Source: Candidatus Sphingomonas colombiensis
Lineage (GTDB): Bacteria; Pseudomonadota; Alphaproteobacteria; Sphingomonadales; Sphingomonadaceae
Assembly: GCA_029202845.1 (NCBI GenBank)
Contig: CP119315.1
Location: forward strand, 1,619,501-1,683,500
Length of the DNA: 64,000 nt
Reading direction: 5' to 3'
Within the stretch, counting starts at the first letter, position 1; each line of letters starts with the position of its first letter. Under the pieces are notes generated by a model. That model made no database searches, was not told the DNA's origin, and worked only from the letters and a program-made list of their open reading frames with translations. The position numbers and the translations under genes are program-made. Below are positions 44,196 to 55,354 of this stretch, in pieces.

Positions 44196-45977
44196 ATGAC
44201 CATCGCCCTCGATCGCCGCGCGCTGTTGCGCGGTGGCGCTGCACTGGGTGCAGCGGCTGCCTTTCCAGCATGGGCGCGCGCCGTATCGCCCGGCATCGTG
44301 CGACCGCTGCCGTCCTTGTCTGGCGAGGATATCCACCTGCGTATCGCGCATCAGATGTTGACGATCGACGGGCGTGAGCGCCACGCGATCGGCGTCAACG
44401 GCACGGTGCCGGCGCCGCTGATCCGGCTAACCGAGGGGCAGCAGGTGCGGCTGCATGTCGAGAACGCGCTTGATGAGGATAGCTCGATCCACTGGCACGG
44501 GCTGATCCTGCCGGCCGAGATGGATGGCGTTCCCGGCGTCAGTTTCCCGGGGATCAAGGCGCGGCAAACCTTCACCTATCGCTTCCCGATCGTTCAATCG
44601 GGCACCTATTGGTATCACAGCCATTCGGGGCTTCAGGAGCAGCTCGGCCATTATGGCCCGATCGTGATCGATCCCGCGGGTGAAGACCCGATCCGCTCGG
44701 ATCGCGAACATGTCATCGTGCTGTCGGATTATAGCGCGCTTCATCCGCATGCCCTGTTCCGCAAGCTCAAGATGCAGGGCGGCTATTATAACCGCCAGCA
44801 GCAGACGCTTGCCGGGATGTTCGCGGGGCGTGATCAGCGCGCGAGCGAGCGCCTGGCATGGGGCAAGATGCGGATGGACCCGACCGATATCTCGGACGTG
44901 ACCGCCACCACTTACACCTATCTCGTCAATGGCCATGGCCCGCAGGATAATTGGACCGCGCTGTTCGCGCCCGGCGAGCGGGTACGGCTACGCATCATCA
45001 ACGCCTCGGCGATGACGACGTTCAACCTGCGCATTCCGGGGCTGAAGTTGACGGTGGTGCAGGCCGACGGGCTGCGCGTGCGGCCCGTGACGGTCGATGA
45101 ATTGCAGGTCGCGGTGGCGGAAACATATGATCTGATCGTCGAACCGCGTGACGATCGCGCCTATACGATCGTCGGCGAGAGCGTTGATCGTTCCGGCATG
45201 GCGCGCGCCACACTCGCCCCGCGCGCCGGAATGGTGGCGGAAGTCCCCGCGCTGCGCCCGCGTCCGCTCGCCACGATGCGCGATATGGGGATGGGGGGCA
45301 TGGATCACGGCGCGATGGCGGCGATGCCGGCGGCCGACGCCCCATGTCCGCCCGAACACGCCGCGATGGGGCATTGCACCCCCGGCGCCCCGGCGACGCA
45401 TGACGCGCCGGCGATGAAACACGGGATGCGCGATTTCGCGATGGCGCCGGAGGTGAAGAAAACTCCCACCGTCCAGTCGATCTCCCCCATGCCGGTCGAC
45501 CGCACCGGGGAGCCGGGGCAGGGGCTGGCGGATGCGGGACACCGCGTGCTCGTCTATCGCGATCTGATCGCGGCCGAGCGCAATCCGGACGTGCGCGCGC
45601 CGGGCCGCGCGATGCGCATCCACCTCACCGGCAATATGGAACGCTATATGTGGGCGTTCGACGGCGAGAAGCTGAGCGAGGTGAAGGCGCCGATCCCCTT
45701 CACTAAGGACGAGCGTGTACGCGTGACCTTGGTCAACGATACGATGATGGGTCATCCGATCCATCTTCACGGGCATTTCTTCGAACTGGTCGTCGGGCAC
45801 GGCGAATATGCGCCGCGCAAACACACGGTGCAGGTGCAGCCCGGGGGCACGGTGACGTTCGATGTGACGACAGACGCTGTGGGCGACTGGGCGTTCCACT
45901 GCCATCTGCTCTATCACATGCATGCGGGGATGATGCAGGTCGTGTCGGTCCGCCCGCGCGCGGAGGCGACGGCATGA
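44196..45977 (+). CDS. copA: Periplasmic multicopper oxidase CopA (copper resistance)
   Basis: A 593-residue multicopper oxidase that detoxifies copper in the periplasm. A Tat signal (DRRALLRGGAALGAAAAFPAWARA) lies at residues about 6-29. Copper ligands are in SIHWHGLILP, TYWYHSHSGLQ, GHPIHLHGHFFEL and WAFHCHLLYHMHAGMM. A Met-rich insertion (MRDMGMGGMDHGAMAAM) around residue 365 is followed by the motif CPPEHAAMGHC at 384-394, which recurs in CopB. GGGAG precedes the ATG. It overlaps copB by four bases. Confidence 0.95.
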   Translation: MTIALDRRALLRGGAALGAAAAFPAWARAVSPGIVRPLPSLSGEDIHLRIAHQMLTIDGRERHAIGVNGTVPAPLIRLTEGQQVRLHVENALDEDSSIHWHGLILPAEMDGVPGVSFPGIKARQTFTYRFPIVQSGTYWYHSHSGLQEQLGHYGPIVIDPAGEDPIRSDREHVIVLSDYSALHPHALFRKLKMQGGYYNRQQQTLAGMFAGRDQRASERLAWGKMRMDPTDISDVTATTYTYLVNGHGPQDNWTALFAPGERVRLRIINASAMTTFNLRIPGLKLTVVQADGLRVRPVTVDELQVAVAETYDLIVEPRDDRAYTIVGESVDRSGMARATLAPRAGMVAEVPALRPRPLATMRDMGMGGMDHGAMAAMPAADAPCPPEHAAMGHCTPGAPATHDAPAMKHGMRDFAMAPEVKKTPTVQSISPMPVDRTGEPGQGLADAGHRVLVYRDLIAAERNPDVRAPGRAMRIHLTGNMERYMWAFDGEKLSEVKAPIPFTKDERVRVTLVNDTMMGHPIHLHGHFFELVVGHGEYAPRKHTVQVQPGGTVTFDVTTDAVGDWAFHCHLLYHMHAGMMQVVSVRPRAEATA

Positions 45978-47059
45978 GGCGGTTAACCTATCCGCTCTGG
46001 CCGGCGCTGCTGTTGTGGAGCGGCGCGGCGGCGGCGCAGACAATGGATCATGCGAGCCATGGCGGCATGGCGATGCCGTCCGCCGATGCTCCGCCCGCCA
46101 AACAAACATGTACGCCGGAACATGCGGCGATGGGGCATTGCAAGCTCATCACGCCGGCCGAACCGCATGTCGGCCACGCGATGCCGGAGGCGGCGAAGCC
46201 TGCGAGCGACGCGGCATGTACGCCGGAGCACGCGGCGATGGGTCACTGCAAGGTAGCCGCACCGGCTGATCCGCACGCCGGACACGCGATGCCGGCAATG
46301 GGCGGCACCGCGCTGCCCGTAGGTAATGCGCCGCCGCCGTCGGCCGTGGTGGCGAATTATGCCGATCGCTTCTGGGGTGCCGACGCCATGGCCGCGTCGC
46401 GGATCGCGTTGCGTCGGGAGCATGGTGGGAGCAATTTCTCGCAGGTGATGATCGATCTGGCTGAGGTGCGTATCGGCGCCGGGCATGACGGCTATCACTG
46501 GAGTGGGGAGGGCTGGTTCGGCGGCGACGTCAACCGCCTCGTCATCAAGAGCGAGGGCGAGGGCGTGTTCGGTGGGGTGCTCGACAGCGGTGAGGTGCAG
46601 GCACTCTATAGCCGTGCAATCGGGCCGTATTTCAATCTTCAGGCCGGCGCGCGGCAGGATTTCCGCGCCGATGCTCCGCGCACCTATGCAACGATCGGCA
46701 TCGAAGGGCTGGCGCCTTATTGGTTCGAGGTCGATGCCGCTGCTTTCCTGTCGACCAAGGGCGAGCTGACTGCCCGTGTCGGCGCTTATTACGATCAACG
46801 CGTGACGCAGCGGCTGATCCTCCAGCCGCGCGTGGAGTTCAATCTCGCGGCGCAGGACGTGCGCGCCGCCGCGATCGGATCAGGGCTGAGTGAAGCGGAA
46901 CTGGGCTTGCGGCTGCGTTACGAGATAGCGCGTGAATTCGCGCCGTATGTCGGTGTGTCATGGCAGCGCCGCATCGGACGCACCGCCGATTTCGCGCGCG
47001 CGCGCGCGGAGGATGTCGGCGGTGCCGCGCTGGTGCTCGGCGTTCGAACCTGGTTCTGA
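45974..47059 (+). CDS. copB: Outer-membrane copper resistance protein CopB
   Basis: A 361-residue protein with signal peptide (about 1-21, ending AAAA) and a His/Met/Cys-rich N-terminal region that repeats CTPEHAAMGHC at residues 46-56 and 82-92, each followed by a PHxGHAMP segment. The C-terminal part (about 125-361) is a beta-barrel-type CopB domain, ending GVRTWF with terminal Phe. It probably binds or passes copper at the outer membrane. ATGA overlap with copA shows translational coupling. No copper sensor gene is adjacent. Confidence 0.93.
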   Translation: MRRLTYPLWPALLLWSGAAAAQTMDHASHGGMAMPSADAPPAKQTCTPEHAAMGHCKLITPAEPHVGHAMPEAAKPASDAACTPEHAAMGHCKVAAPADPHAGHAMPAMGGTALPVGNAPPPSAVVANYADRFWGADAMAASRIALRREHGGSNFSQVMIDLAEVRIGAGHDGYHWSGEGWFGGDVNRLVIKSEGEGVFGGVLDSGEVQALYSRAIGPYFNLQAGARQDFRADAPRTYATIGIEGLAPYWFEVDAAAFLSTKGELTARVGAYYDQRVTQRLILQPRVEFNLAAQDVRAAAIGSGLSEAELGLRLRYEIAREFAPYVGVSWQRRIGRTADFARARAEDVGGAALVLGVRTWF

Positions 47060-47067
47060 CGAACGGC

Positions 47068-47094
47068 GGCGTCAGGCCGGTGCGGCCTGACGCC
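47068..47094. terminator. Hairpin between convergent copB and gyrB
   Basis: GGCGTCAGGCCG-GTG-CGGCCTGACGCC is a perfect 12-bp stem with a 3-nt loop in the 40-bp gap between copB and the convergent gyrB. No U-run follows, so it may work as a bidirectional, Rho-independent-like stop only weakly. Confidence 0.6.
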
Positions 47095-47099
47095 AGCCC

Positions 47100-49587
<2,488 letters not shown>

Positions 49588-49876
49588 GCCGATCATATAG
49601 GCATGGCGACGGTGCAACGGAAGCAAAATGGCTCGGCGCGGCCGGTGCCGGCATTCCGCGGTTATGCGGCCAGCTGACAGCAGCGTACGATATATCGCAG
49701 GCACTGTGTCGGGTTGAGACAAGTTGCGCGATTTTCGCGTCGATCCGGGTACTTGGCAGCGTTAATTGCTAGTTTACCTTCTGATCCGGGTGCCCTATTT
49801 GACCTCCCGATTGTCGCCGCATGGCCGATTATGTGGATCGGGTGGCGCGACCTGAAGATCAAAGGGGTATGTGATC
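49588..49876. other. Divergent intergenic region gyrB / PEP-CTERM gene
   Basis: 289 bases with no convincing gene. CGCGA-TTT-TCGCG (about 49731-49743) is a short hairpin, and an AT-rich segment around 49765-49780 may hold the promoter for the PEP-CTERM gene. AAAGGGG at 49861-49867 is the ribosome-binding site for that gene. Confidence 0.35.
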
Positions 49877-50515
49877 ATGCGTAACCTTCTTGTCGCGGCC
49901 GCGGTCGCCGCGCTGCTTCCGGCTACTGCCAACGCCGCTGCGTTCATCAACGGCAGCTTCGAAAGTGGTGTGCCGGCAGGTAGCTACACTACCGTCAACG
50001 GTGGCGATTCGACCTCTATCACGGGCTGGACGGTGACCGGCGGAAGCGTCGATTATATCGGCAGCTATTGGGCGGCGCAGAACGGCGAGCGCAGCATCGA
50101 TCTGAACGGCAACTCGCAGGGTGGGATCGAGCAGACGTTCGATACCGTCGCCGGCGGCAAGTACAGCGTCAGCTTCTGGCTGGCGGGCAACCCCGATGGC
50201 GATCCGACCACCAAGTCGGTGCTGGTTGGCGCAAACGACAATTCTTCCAGCCTCTACACGTTCGATTCCGCCGGGTTCGACAAGTCGAACATGGGCTGGG
50301 CGAATTATACCTATAATTTCGTCGCGACGGGCACGTCGACGACCCTGTCCTTCGCGTCGCAGGATGCGGGGCCTTACGGCGCGGCGCTCGACAATGTCGC
50401 GTTGACCTTCGCCGGTGTGCCGGAGCCTGCGACCTGGGGTCTGATGATCCTCGGCTTCGGCGCGGTGGGCGGGGCGATGCGCCGCCGCAACACGGCGCGT
50501 GCTGCACTCGCCTGA
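49877..50515 (+). CDS. PEPxxWA-CTERM sorting-domain extracellular protein
   Basis: A 212-residue secreted protein. Signal peptide at about 1-21 (LLVAAAVAALLPATANA), then a DUF642/choice-of-anchor-C beta-sandwich core (FINGSFESGVPAGSY, GWTVTGGSVDYIGSYW, FDTVAGGKYSVSFWLAGN), and a C-terminal sorting signal VPEPATWGLMILGFGAVGGAMRRR. Such tails direct handling by exosortase-type systems, usually in polysaccharide-producing bacteria. The ATG at 49877 is nine bases after AAAGGGG. No exosortase gene lies in this window. Confidence 0.93.
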   Translation: MRNLLVAAAVAALLPATANAAAFINGSFESGVPAGSYTTVNGGDSTSITGWTVTGGSVDYIGSYWAAQNGERSIDLNGNSQGGIEQTFDTVAGGKYSVSFWLAGNPDGDPTTKSVLVGANDNSSSLYTFDSAGFDKSNMGWANYTYNFVATGTSTTLSFASQDAGPYGAALDNVALTFAGVPEPATWGLMILGFGAVGGAMRRRNTARAALA

Positions 50516-50537
50516 TCCGATCCAGAAATAGGCGAGT

Positions 50538-51851
50538 CTATGACGCCGTCGTCGGTGCAACACCGGCGGCGGCGTTGTCGTATCCGGTCTGGTCGCGCCG
50601 CGCGGCCGAGGGTGCGCGACGATCGCCAAGCGTCAGGAACAGCAATGCCGCCAGTGCCAGCGCGCCGGCTGCGATTGCCAGCGAGATCGCGTAATCGCCG
50701 GTCGAATCGTGAATCCGGCCGAACATCATGACGCCGGCCGCCGTGCCGAACAGCGCGAGCGTCAGCAGCGCGCCATAGGTCTCACCATAAGCGCGAAGGC
50801 CGAATAGACGCGCGGTGAGATAGGGCAGAAGATCATTTTCCGCCCCGTGCATCAGCAGCGCGAAAAACACGACGGCGATCATCGCGACCGCGCCGGGCAG
50901 CGGCATCAACAGTGCCGCGAACGCCATGGCGGAAACACCCGCAAACGCGGCCGCCGTGCGTTGTGCGGGAAAGCGATCGACCAGCAACCCCATCGCCAGT
51001 CGCCCGACGATCTGCGCGGCGGCGAAGCTGGTGACGAGCAGCGCCGCATGCTCCAGGCTGAGCCCGCGATCGATGCCGAACGGCACCAACTGGGTAACCA
51101 GCCCGACGCTGGCGATATTGATCAGCGCCGCCGCGGCACCCAGCCGCCAGAAGCGCGAATCGCGCCGCGCCTCACGCCCGCTCATGCCGGCGAGAAACGT
51201 CTCGGGCGCCAGATCCTCGGTCACACCGGCATGATGCACCGGCGCGACCACTGCGCCGCTCATTAGCAACAGAACCAGCGGCAAGCCGATCAGCGCCGCC
51301 AGCCCCGCCAGCGTCAAAAAGCCCGCGCGCCAGCCGTGATCGGCGATGATCCCGGCGATCACCGGCGAGAGCAGCAGCGTCGACAACGACAGCCCGGATG
51401 TCGCGATGCCCAGCGCGATGCCGCGATGGCGCACGAAACGCGGCGCGATGATCCGGCCATAGACCACCGCGCTCGTTCCGCCGACGCTCAGCGCCGAGCA
51501 GAAGATTAGCAATTGATAGGTCCATATCGCGCCGCTCGTCACGGTGAAGGCGGCAAGCGCCCCCGCCAGCAGCAACGTGCCTGCCACGATCACCGGCCGC
51601 GCGCCGAACCGATCGGCGAGCCGCCCGATGAGCGGCACGAACAGCGCACCGATCAGCCCGATCCCGGCGGCTGTCGCCATATCGCCGCGTGTCCAGCCGA
51701 AGGTGGCGCTCAGGCCGGGAACGAACAAGCTCGACAGATTTTGCACCAGACCCGGGCCGAAGCCGATGCCGATCATCGCCGCGGCGACAATCCGCCAACC
51801 GCCACGCCACTCGCCGCGGTGTTCCGCGTCGGCTACTCGTTCCTGCTCCAT
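50538..51851 (-). CDS. MFS transporter (monocarboxylate/oxalate-formate type)
   Basis: A 437-residue, 12-helix major facilitator. The N-terminal half has GFGPGLVQNLSSLFVPGLSATFGWTRGDMATAAGIG and PLIGRLADRFGARPVIVAG (the loop 2-3 motif). The pattern resembles the oxalate/formate and monocarboxylate carrier branch. It lies between the PEP-CTERM gene and recF and is transcribed with recF's direction, about 80 bases downstream of recF. Substrate unknown. Confidence 0.9.
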   Translation of the reverse strand: MEQERVADAEHRGEWRGGWRIVAAAMIGIGFGPGLVQNLSSLFVPGLSATFGWTRGDMATAAGIGLIGALFVPLIGRLADRFGARPVIVAGTLLLAGALAAFTVTSGAIWTYQLLIFCSALSVGGTSAVVYGRIIAPRFVRHRGIALGIATSGLSLSTLLLSPVIAGIIADHGWRAGFLTLAGLAALIGLPLVLLLMSGAVVAPVHHAGVTEDLAPETFLAGMSGREARRDSRFWRLGAAAALINIASVGLVTQLVPFGIDRGLSLEHAALLVTSFAAAQIVGRLAMGLLVDRFPAQRTAAAFAGVSAMAFAALLMPLPGAVAMIAVVFFALLMHGAENDLLPYLTARLFGLRAYGETYGALLTLALFGTAAGVMMFGRIHDSTGDYAISLAIAAGALALAALLFLTLGDRRAPSAARRDQTGYDNAAAGVAPTTAS

Positions 51852-51930
51852 GCGCGCAGCGTAGCGGCGTGATCGCGCGGGTAAACCCCTTGATGTGCGA
51901 ACTTATCCGCACGCGTGAACGGCGAAGGCG

Positions 51931-52986
51931 TCAGCCGAGCGTGACCCGGAATGCATGCGCGTCGATGTCCGCAAACAGTGCCGGCTCCGTCCCGGTCACC
52001 CAAACCTGCCCGCGCCCTGACAACCGGGCGAACAGCGCGGCGCGGCGCGTTGGATCGAGATGCGCCGCCACTTCGTCGAGGAGCAATATCGGCGGGGCCC
52101 CGGTGCGCGCCGCGACCAGCTCGGCATGGGCGAGGACGATGCCGAGCATCAACGCCTTTTGCTCGCCGGTGGAGGCGAGCGCGGCCGCGCGGTCCTTTTC
52201 CAGATGCCGCACCAGCAGGTCGACGCGATGCGGCCCCACCAATGTGCGGCCGGCAGCAATATCGCGGGCGCGGCCGGAGCGGAGTTGCTCGGCGAGCGTG
52301 GCCGCATCGCCGCTCCACCCGTCCAGCGCCAGCGCCGCGCGGGGGAAGTCGCCGGCGGGTTGCTCCGTCAGTCGTTCGGCGAGTGCAGCGACGGTCTCGC
52401 GTCGCACCGCGTCGATCGCCGCGCCATGCTCCGCCATCCGCCGTTCCAGCGCGGCGAGCCAATCGGCGTCGGGGCGTTCCTCGGCCAGTAACCGATTGCG
52501 ACTGCGCATCGCGGCGTCATAACGCGCGGCATGGGTGGCGTGACCGGGGAACAGCGCCAGCGCAAGCCGATCGAGAAACTGGCGGCGCCCCGATGCGGGC
52601 TCCGCGAACAGCCGATCCATCGCCGGTGTGAGCCACAAGATCGAGAGCCGCTCGGCAAGCGCATTTGCGGTGGCGGCCGCGCCGTTGATGCGCACGACGC
52701 GACGTTCGGGCGCGGCGGGGAGCGTGCCGGTGGCGATTTCGGTCGTGTCGGCCAGCGTCGCGGCGACACCAAAGCCGCCCGCGCCGCCGGTTCGCGCGAT
52801 CTCGCCCAGCGCGGCGCGGCGGAGCCCCCGGCCGGGGGCGAGCAGCGATACCGCCTCCAGCACATTGGTTTTGCCCGCGCCGTTCGGCCCGGTCAGCACG
52901 ACGAAACCGCGCGCCGGCGCGAGCGTCAGCGCGTCATGATTGCGGAAGTCGGTGAGAACCAGCCGGTCGAGCATCGCACCTGCCAT
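51931..52986 (-). CDS. recF: DNA replication and repair protein RecF
   Basis: A 351-residue SMC-like ATPase that loads RecA at gaps and stalled forks. Walker [19 protein letters not shown] at about residues 32-49, the ABC-type signature region [18 protein letters not shown] near 270-290, and Walker [15 protein letters not shown] at about 300-313. The start may be four codons later at [13 protein letters not shown], the usual RecF N-terminus. The ancestral recF-gyrB neighbourhood is retained but separated here by the PEP-CTERM and MFS genes. Confidence 0.95.
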   Translation of the reverse strand: MAGAMLDRLVLTDFRNHDALTLAPARGFVVLTGPNGAGKTNVLEAVSLLAPGRGLRRAALGEIARTGGAGGFGVAATLADTTEIATGTLPAAPERRVVRINGAAATANALAERLSILWLTPAMDRLFAEPASGRRQFLDRLALALFPGHATHAARYDAAMRSRNRLLAEERPDADWLAALERRMAEHGAAIDAVRRETVAALAERLTEQPAGDFPRAALALDGWSGDAATLAEQLRSGRARDIAAGRTLVGPHRVDLLVRHLEKDRAAALASTGEQKALMLGIVLAHAELVAARTGAPPILLLDEVAAHLDPTRRAALFARLSGRGQVWVTGTEPALFADIDAHAFRVTLG

Positions 52987-53047
52987 AGGGGCTCAAGGCG
53001 GCGCTGGCGACACCATGCGGATTGCCCGCGAGGCGGGGGTTATTTTT

Positions 53048-53100
53048 GATGGAGGGCGGTGCGCCACGCAACTATTGGCGCACCGTAGCCCCCCTCCATC
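53048..53100. terminator. Bulged long hairpin between coq4 and recF
   Basis: CGGTGCGCC (53057-53065) pairs with GGCGCACCG (53077-53085), extended after a six-base bulge by GATGGAGGG (53048-53056) with CCCTCCATC (53092-53100). It lies downstream of coq4 and upstream of recF on the minus strand. No U-run follows on that strand. Confidence 0.5.
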
Positions 53101-53133
53101 CTCTCTCCCGAGGGAGCGGGAGTCAGGTGTCGA

Positions 53134-53940
53134 TCAGGCGGCTAGGCGTTGCGGCTCTGCCTCGACAGTGGCGGTCTTTTCGCGCCGGTCGCTGAGATAG
53201 GAGGCCATTTCCGGCCCCAACTCGCGTTGCGCTTTCAGATAGGCGGTTGGCACACGAATCCCCAGCCGCTCGCGCGCGGCATCGATCGGCTCGTGCAGCA
53301 GGGTCATATAATCCTCGCCCGAAATCCATTTCGCGGCGCGGCCGTTGCGATAGCCTTCCCACACCGCCTTGGAGAACAGCGTGCCCTTGGTCACGCGCAG
53401 GCTCTTGAGCGAGGCGGCGGCGCCGATGAACGCCCAGCCGAGCCCGCCGACCTGTGCATAGCTGAACGCGACGAGCGCGGCTTCGCCCAGACTCTCATCG
53501 GCCTTATAGCCGGTCAGGACGTGCCAGATGTCATGCGTGTCGCGCACGCGCCGGCCAAACCACGCATAAGGGTGGGGCATGTCTTCGTTGTTCAGCCCCT
53601 CGCGGCTCACATCGGCGAGGCCATCGGCCGAATAGCCGGTGCTTTCGAGGAAATCGCGATAGGCTGCGCCGATGGTGCCCGGCGCGAACTGACTGGCGAA
53701 ACCCGGTTGCGAGAAAACCTGCGCCAGCTCGACCTGATCATAAGCGATCCGGCCGCCCTGTTCCGTGGCGATGAGCCGCGCATAACCGGTTTCGGTCGCC
53801 CCGACGTTTAGCGAGCGCATGATGCGGAACACCTGAACCGTATCGTCGCCGTTCGCGAGCAACTTGCGGATCGCGTTGAACGCAGTGCGCCAATCGCGAC
53901 GCCCCGTCGTGCCGGGCAGGGGAGGAAGGGTGGCGGCCAT
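53134..53940 (-). CDS. coq4: Coq4-family ubiquinone biosynthesis protein
   Basis: A 268-residue protein of the Coq4 family, which organises ubiquinone biosynthesis and, in recent work on the eukaryotic protein, oxidatively decarboxylates the ring. The family metal-binding segment DTHDIWHVLTGY has His136, Asp137 and His140, with acidic residues at about 149 and 153. I chose the ATG at 53940 because AAGGAGCG precedes it. It has its own strong promoter. Bacterial members are widespread in Sphingomonadales. Confidence 0.9.
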   Translation of the reverse strand: MAATLPPLPGTTGRRDWRTAFNAIRKLLANGDDTVQVFRIMRSLNVGATETGYARLIATEQGGRIAYDQVELAQVFSQPGFASQFAPGTIGAAYRDFLESTGYSADGLADVSREGLNNEDMPHPYAWFGRRVRDTHDIWHVLTGYKADESLGEAALVAFSYAQVGGLGWAFIGAAASLKSLRVTKGTLFSKAVWEGYRNGRAAKWISGEDYMTLLHEPIDAARERLGIRVPTAYLKAQRELGPEMASYLSDRREKTATVEAEPQRLAA

Positions 53941-53955
53941 CGAATCGCTCCTTAC

Positions 53956-53995
53956 TGACAGGCATGTCAATAAGCGTTGCTCACAACGCTGTCAA
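53956..53995 (-). promoter_or_regulatory. coq4 promoter with embedded operator
   Basis: On the minus strand TTGACA (53990-53995) and TATTGA (53967-53972) are separated by exactly 17 bases. The spacer is filled by a perfect inverted repeat, AGCGTTG-CTCA-CAACGCT (53973-53990). A second repeat, TGACA-GGCA-TGTCA (53956-53969), follows the -10. TTATTGACA occurs twice as a direct repeat. The pattern indicates a sigma-70 promoter tightly controlled by a repressor that is not encoded nearby. Confidence 0.7.
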
Positions 53996-54009
53996 TAACG
54001 CCGATAGAC

Positions 54010-55272
54010 TTACATCTGCTCAACGATCGTGTCGGCCTCATCCTCGATCACGCGCTGGCCGCGCGCCAGCGTGACGGTGGTGGCGAGATCCCACATCACG
54101 TTGCCAAGCGTGCGCATGATATCGGGGATCGTCTCCACCGCGACGAGCAGCCCGAGCGGCGCGACCGGCGCGCCAAGCGTCGCGCAGACCGGGGAAATCG
54201 CGCCGACAAAGCTTACCGTTCCGGGCAGGCTGACCGATCCGAGCGACGTGAGCATCGCCACCAACGTGCCGGCCGCGAGCGTGGCTGGATGGAGCGGCAC
54301 GCCGAACCAGGTCGCGACATAGATCGCCACCGCGAAGTTCATCGCCGGCCCGGTCGCACGCAGGATCGCGACGGCAAGCGGCAGCGTGACGCCGGCGGTC
54401 GCCACCGGCACGCCCATCGCGCGCGAACTCGCCAGCATCGCCGGCAGCGAGGCTAGCGAGGATTGCGTCGAGATCGCCACCGCCTGCGTCGACAATCCGG
54501 CGCGGATATAATGGGCAAGGCCGACCCGCCCGCCGATAACCGCGAGCGGATAGGCAAGCAGCGACACCACAAGCCCCACCGACGAGACGGTGAGGATATA
54601 ATGGACCAGAGCATGGAATGCCCCGCTCCCCGCCTTTGCTCCGACCACCAGCGCCAGCGCGAACACGCCGAGCGGGCCGATCCACAGCACCCAGCCGATC
54701 ACCACCAGCATCGTATCGCGGATCGCGGAGAAGAAGCGCGTGAGCAGATCGCGCAACTTCGCGTCGATCCGCATCAGCGCAAACGCGAAGATCAGGGCGA
54801 AGACGATCATCGACAGAAAATTGCTGTCTGCGGATGCCTTCAGCGCGTTGGCCGGGATGATGCCGGCAAGAAAATCGCCGACCGGGGGCACGGGCGGCAC
54901 CGTCTCGGCGCCCGCCAGCGCACGGCGCAGCGCTGCGGCGGATTCGACCGGCAGCGGCACGAGATTGAGGAACAACGGCGTCAGGAACGCGGCCGCGACC
55001 GCCGACAGCGCCATGATGATCAGGTAAAGCCCGACCGCGCGACCCGCGAGCCGCCCGGCCTGCGCCGCCTCCGCAGTGGCGGCGATCCCGGTGACGAGCA
55101 GCGAGAAAACCAGAGGCACGATCGTCATTTGCAGCCCATTGAGCCACGCATGCCCGATTGGCCCGGCGACAGACGCCACCGGATCGACCGCTTGCGGCGC
55201 GAGGCCGGCGATGGTGATACCGCTTATGATACCGGCGATCAGCGCCAGCAGGATACGTGTGGATGGCGACAT
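54010..55272 (-). CDS. Dicarboxylate/amino-acid:cation symporter (DAACS family)
   Basis: A 420-residue transporter of the glutamate/C4-dicarboxylate symporter fold, with eight helices and two re-entrant loops. Family segments: LNGLQMTIVPLVFSLLVTGI, the serine-rich hairpin STQSSLASLPAML, and the NMDGT-equivalent region AMNFAVAIYVATWFG. The DGT part of that last motif is altered here, so substrate specificity is uncertain. Transcribed toward coq4's promoter region; its 3' end is 15 bases from that promoter. Confidence 0.9.
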   Translation of the reverse strand: MSPSTRILLALIAGIISGITIAGLAPQAVDPVASVAGPIGHAWLNGLQMTIVPLVFSLLVTGIAATAEAAQAGRLAGRAVGLYLIIMALSAVAAAFLTPLFLNLVPLPVESAAALRRALAGAETVPPVPPVGDFLAGIIPANALKASADSNFLSMIVFALIFAFALMRIDAKLRDLLTRFFSAIRDTMLVVIGWVLWIGPLGVFALALVVGAKAGSGAFHALVHYILTVSSVGLVVSLLAYPLAVIGGRVGLAHYIRAGLSTQAVAISTQSSLASLPAMLASSRAMGVPVATAGVTLPLAVAILRATGPAMNFAVAIYVATWFGVPLHPATLAAGTLVAMLTSLGSVSLPGTVSFVGAISPVCATLGAPVAPLGLLVAVETIPDIMRTLGNVMWDLATTVTLARGQRVIEDEADTIVEQM

Positions 55273-55354
55273 GCGGTTCCTTTGGCTCGCCCTTTCGATT
55301 GCGCGACGCTATCAGCCGATTGCAGCGCGCGGATAGAGGAAGCGGACGCAGGCG

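Noticed and set aside
49753..49770. sigma-54-like TGGCAG...TTGC before the PEP-CTERM gene
   Set aside because: The GG-GC spacing is one base too long, which normally abolishes sigma-54 recognition.
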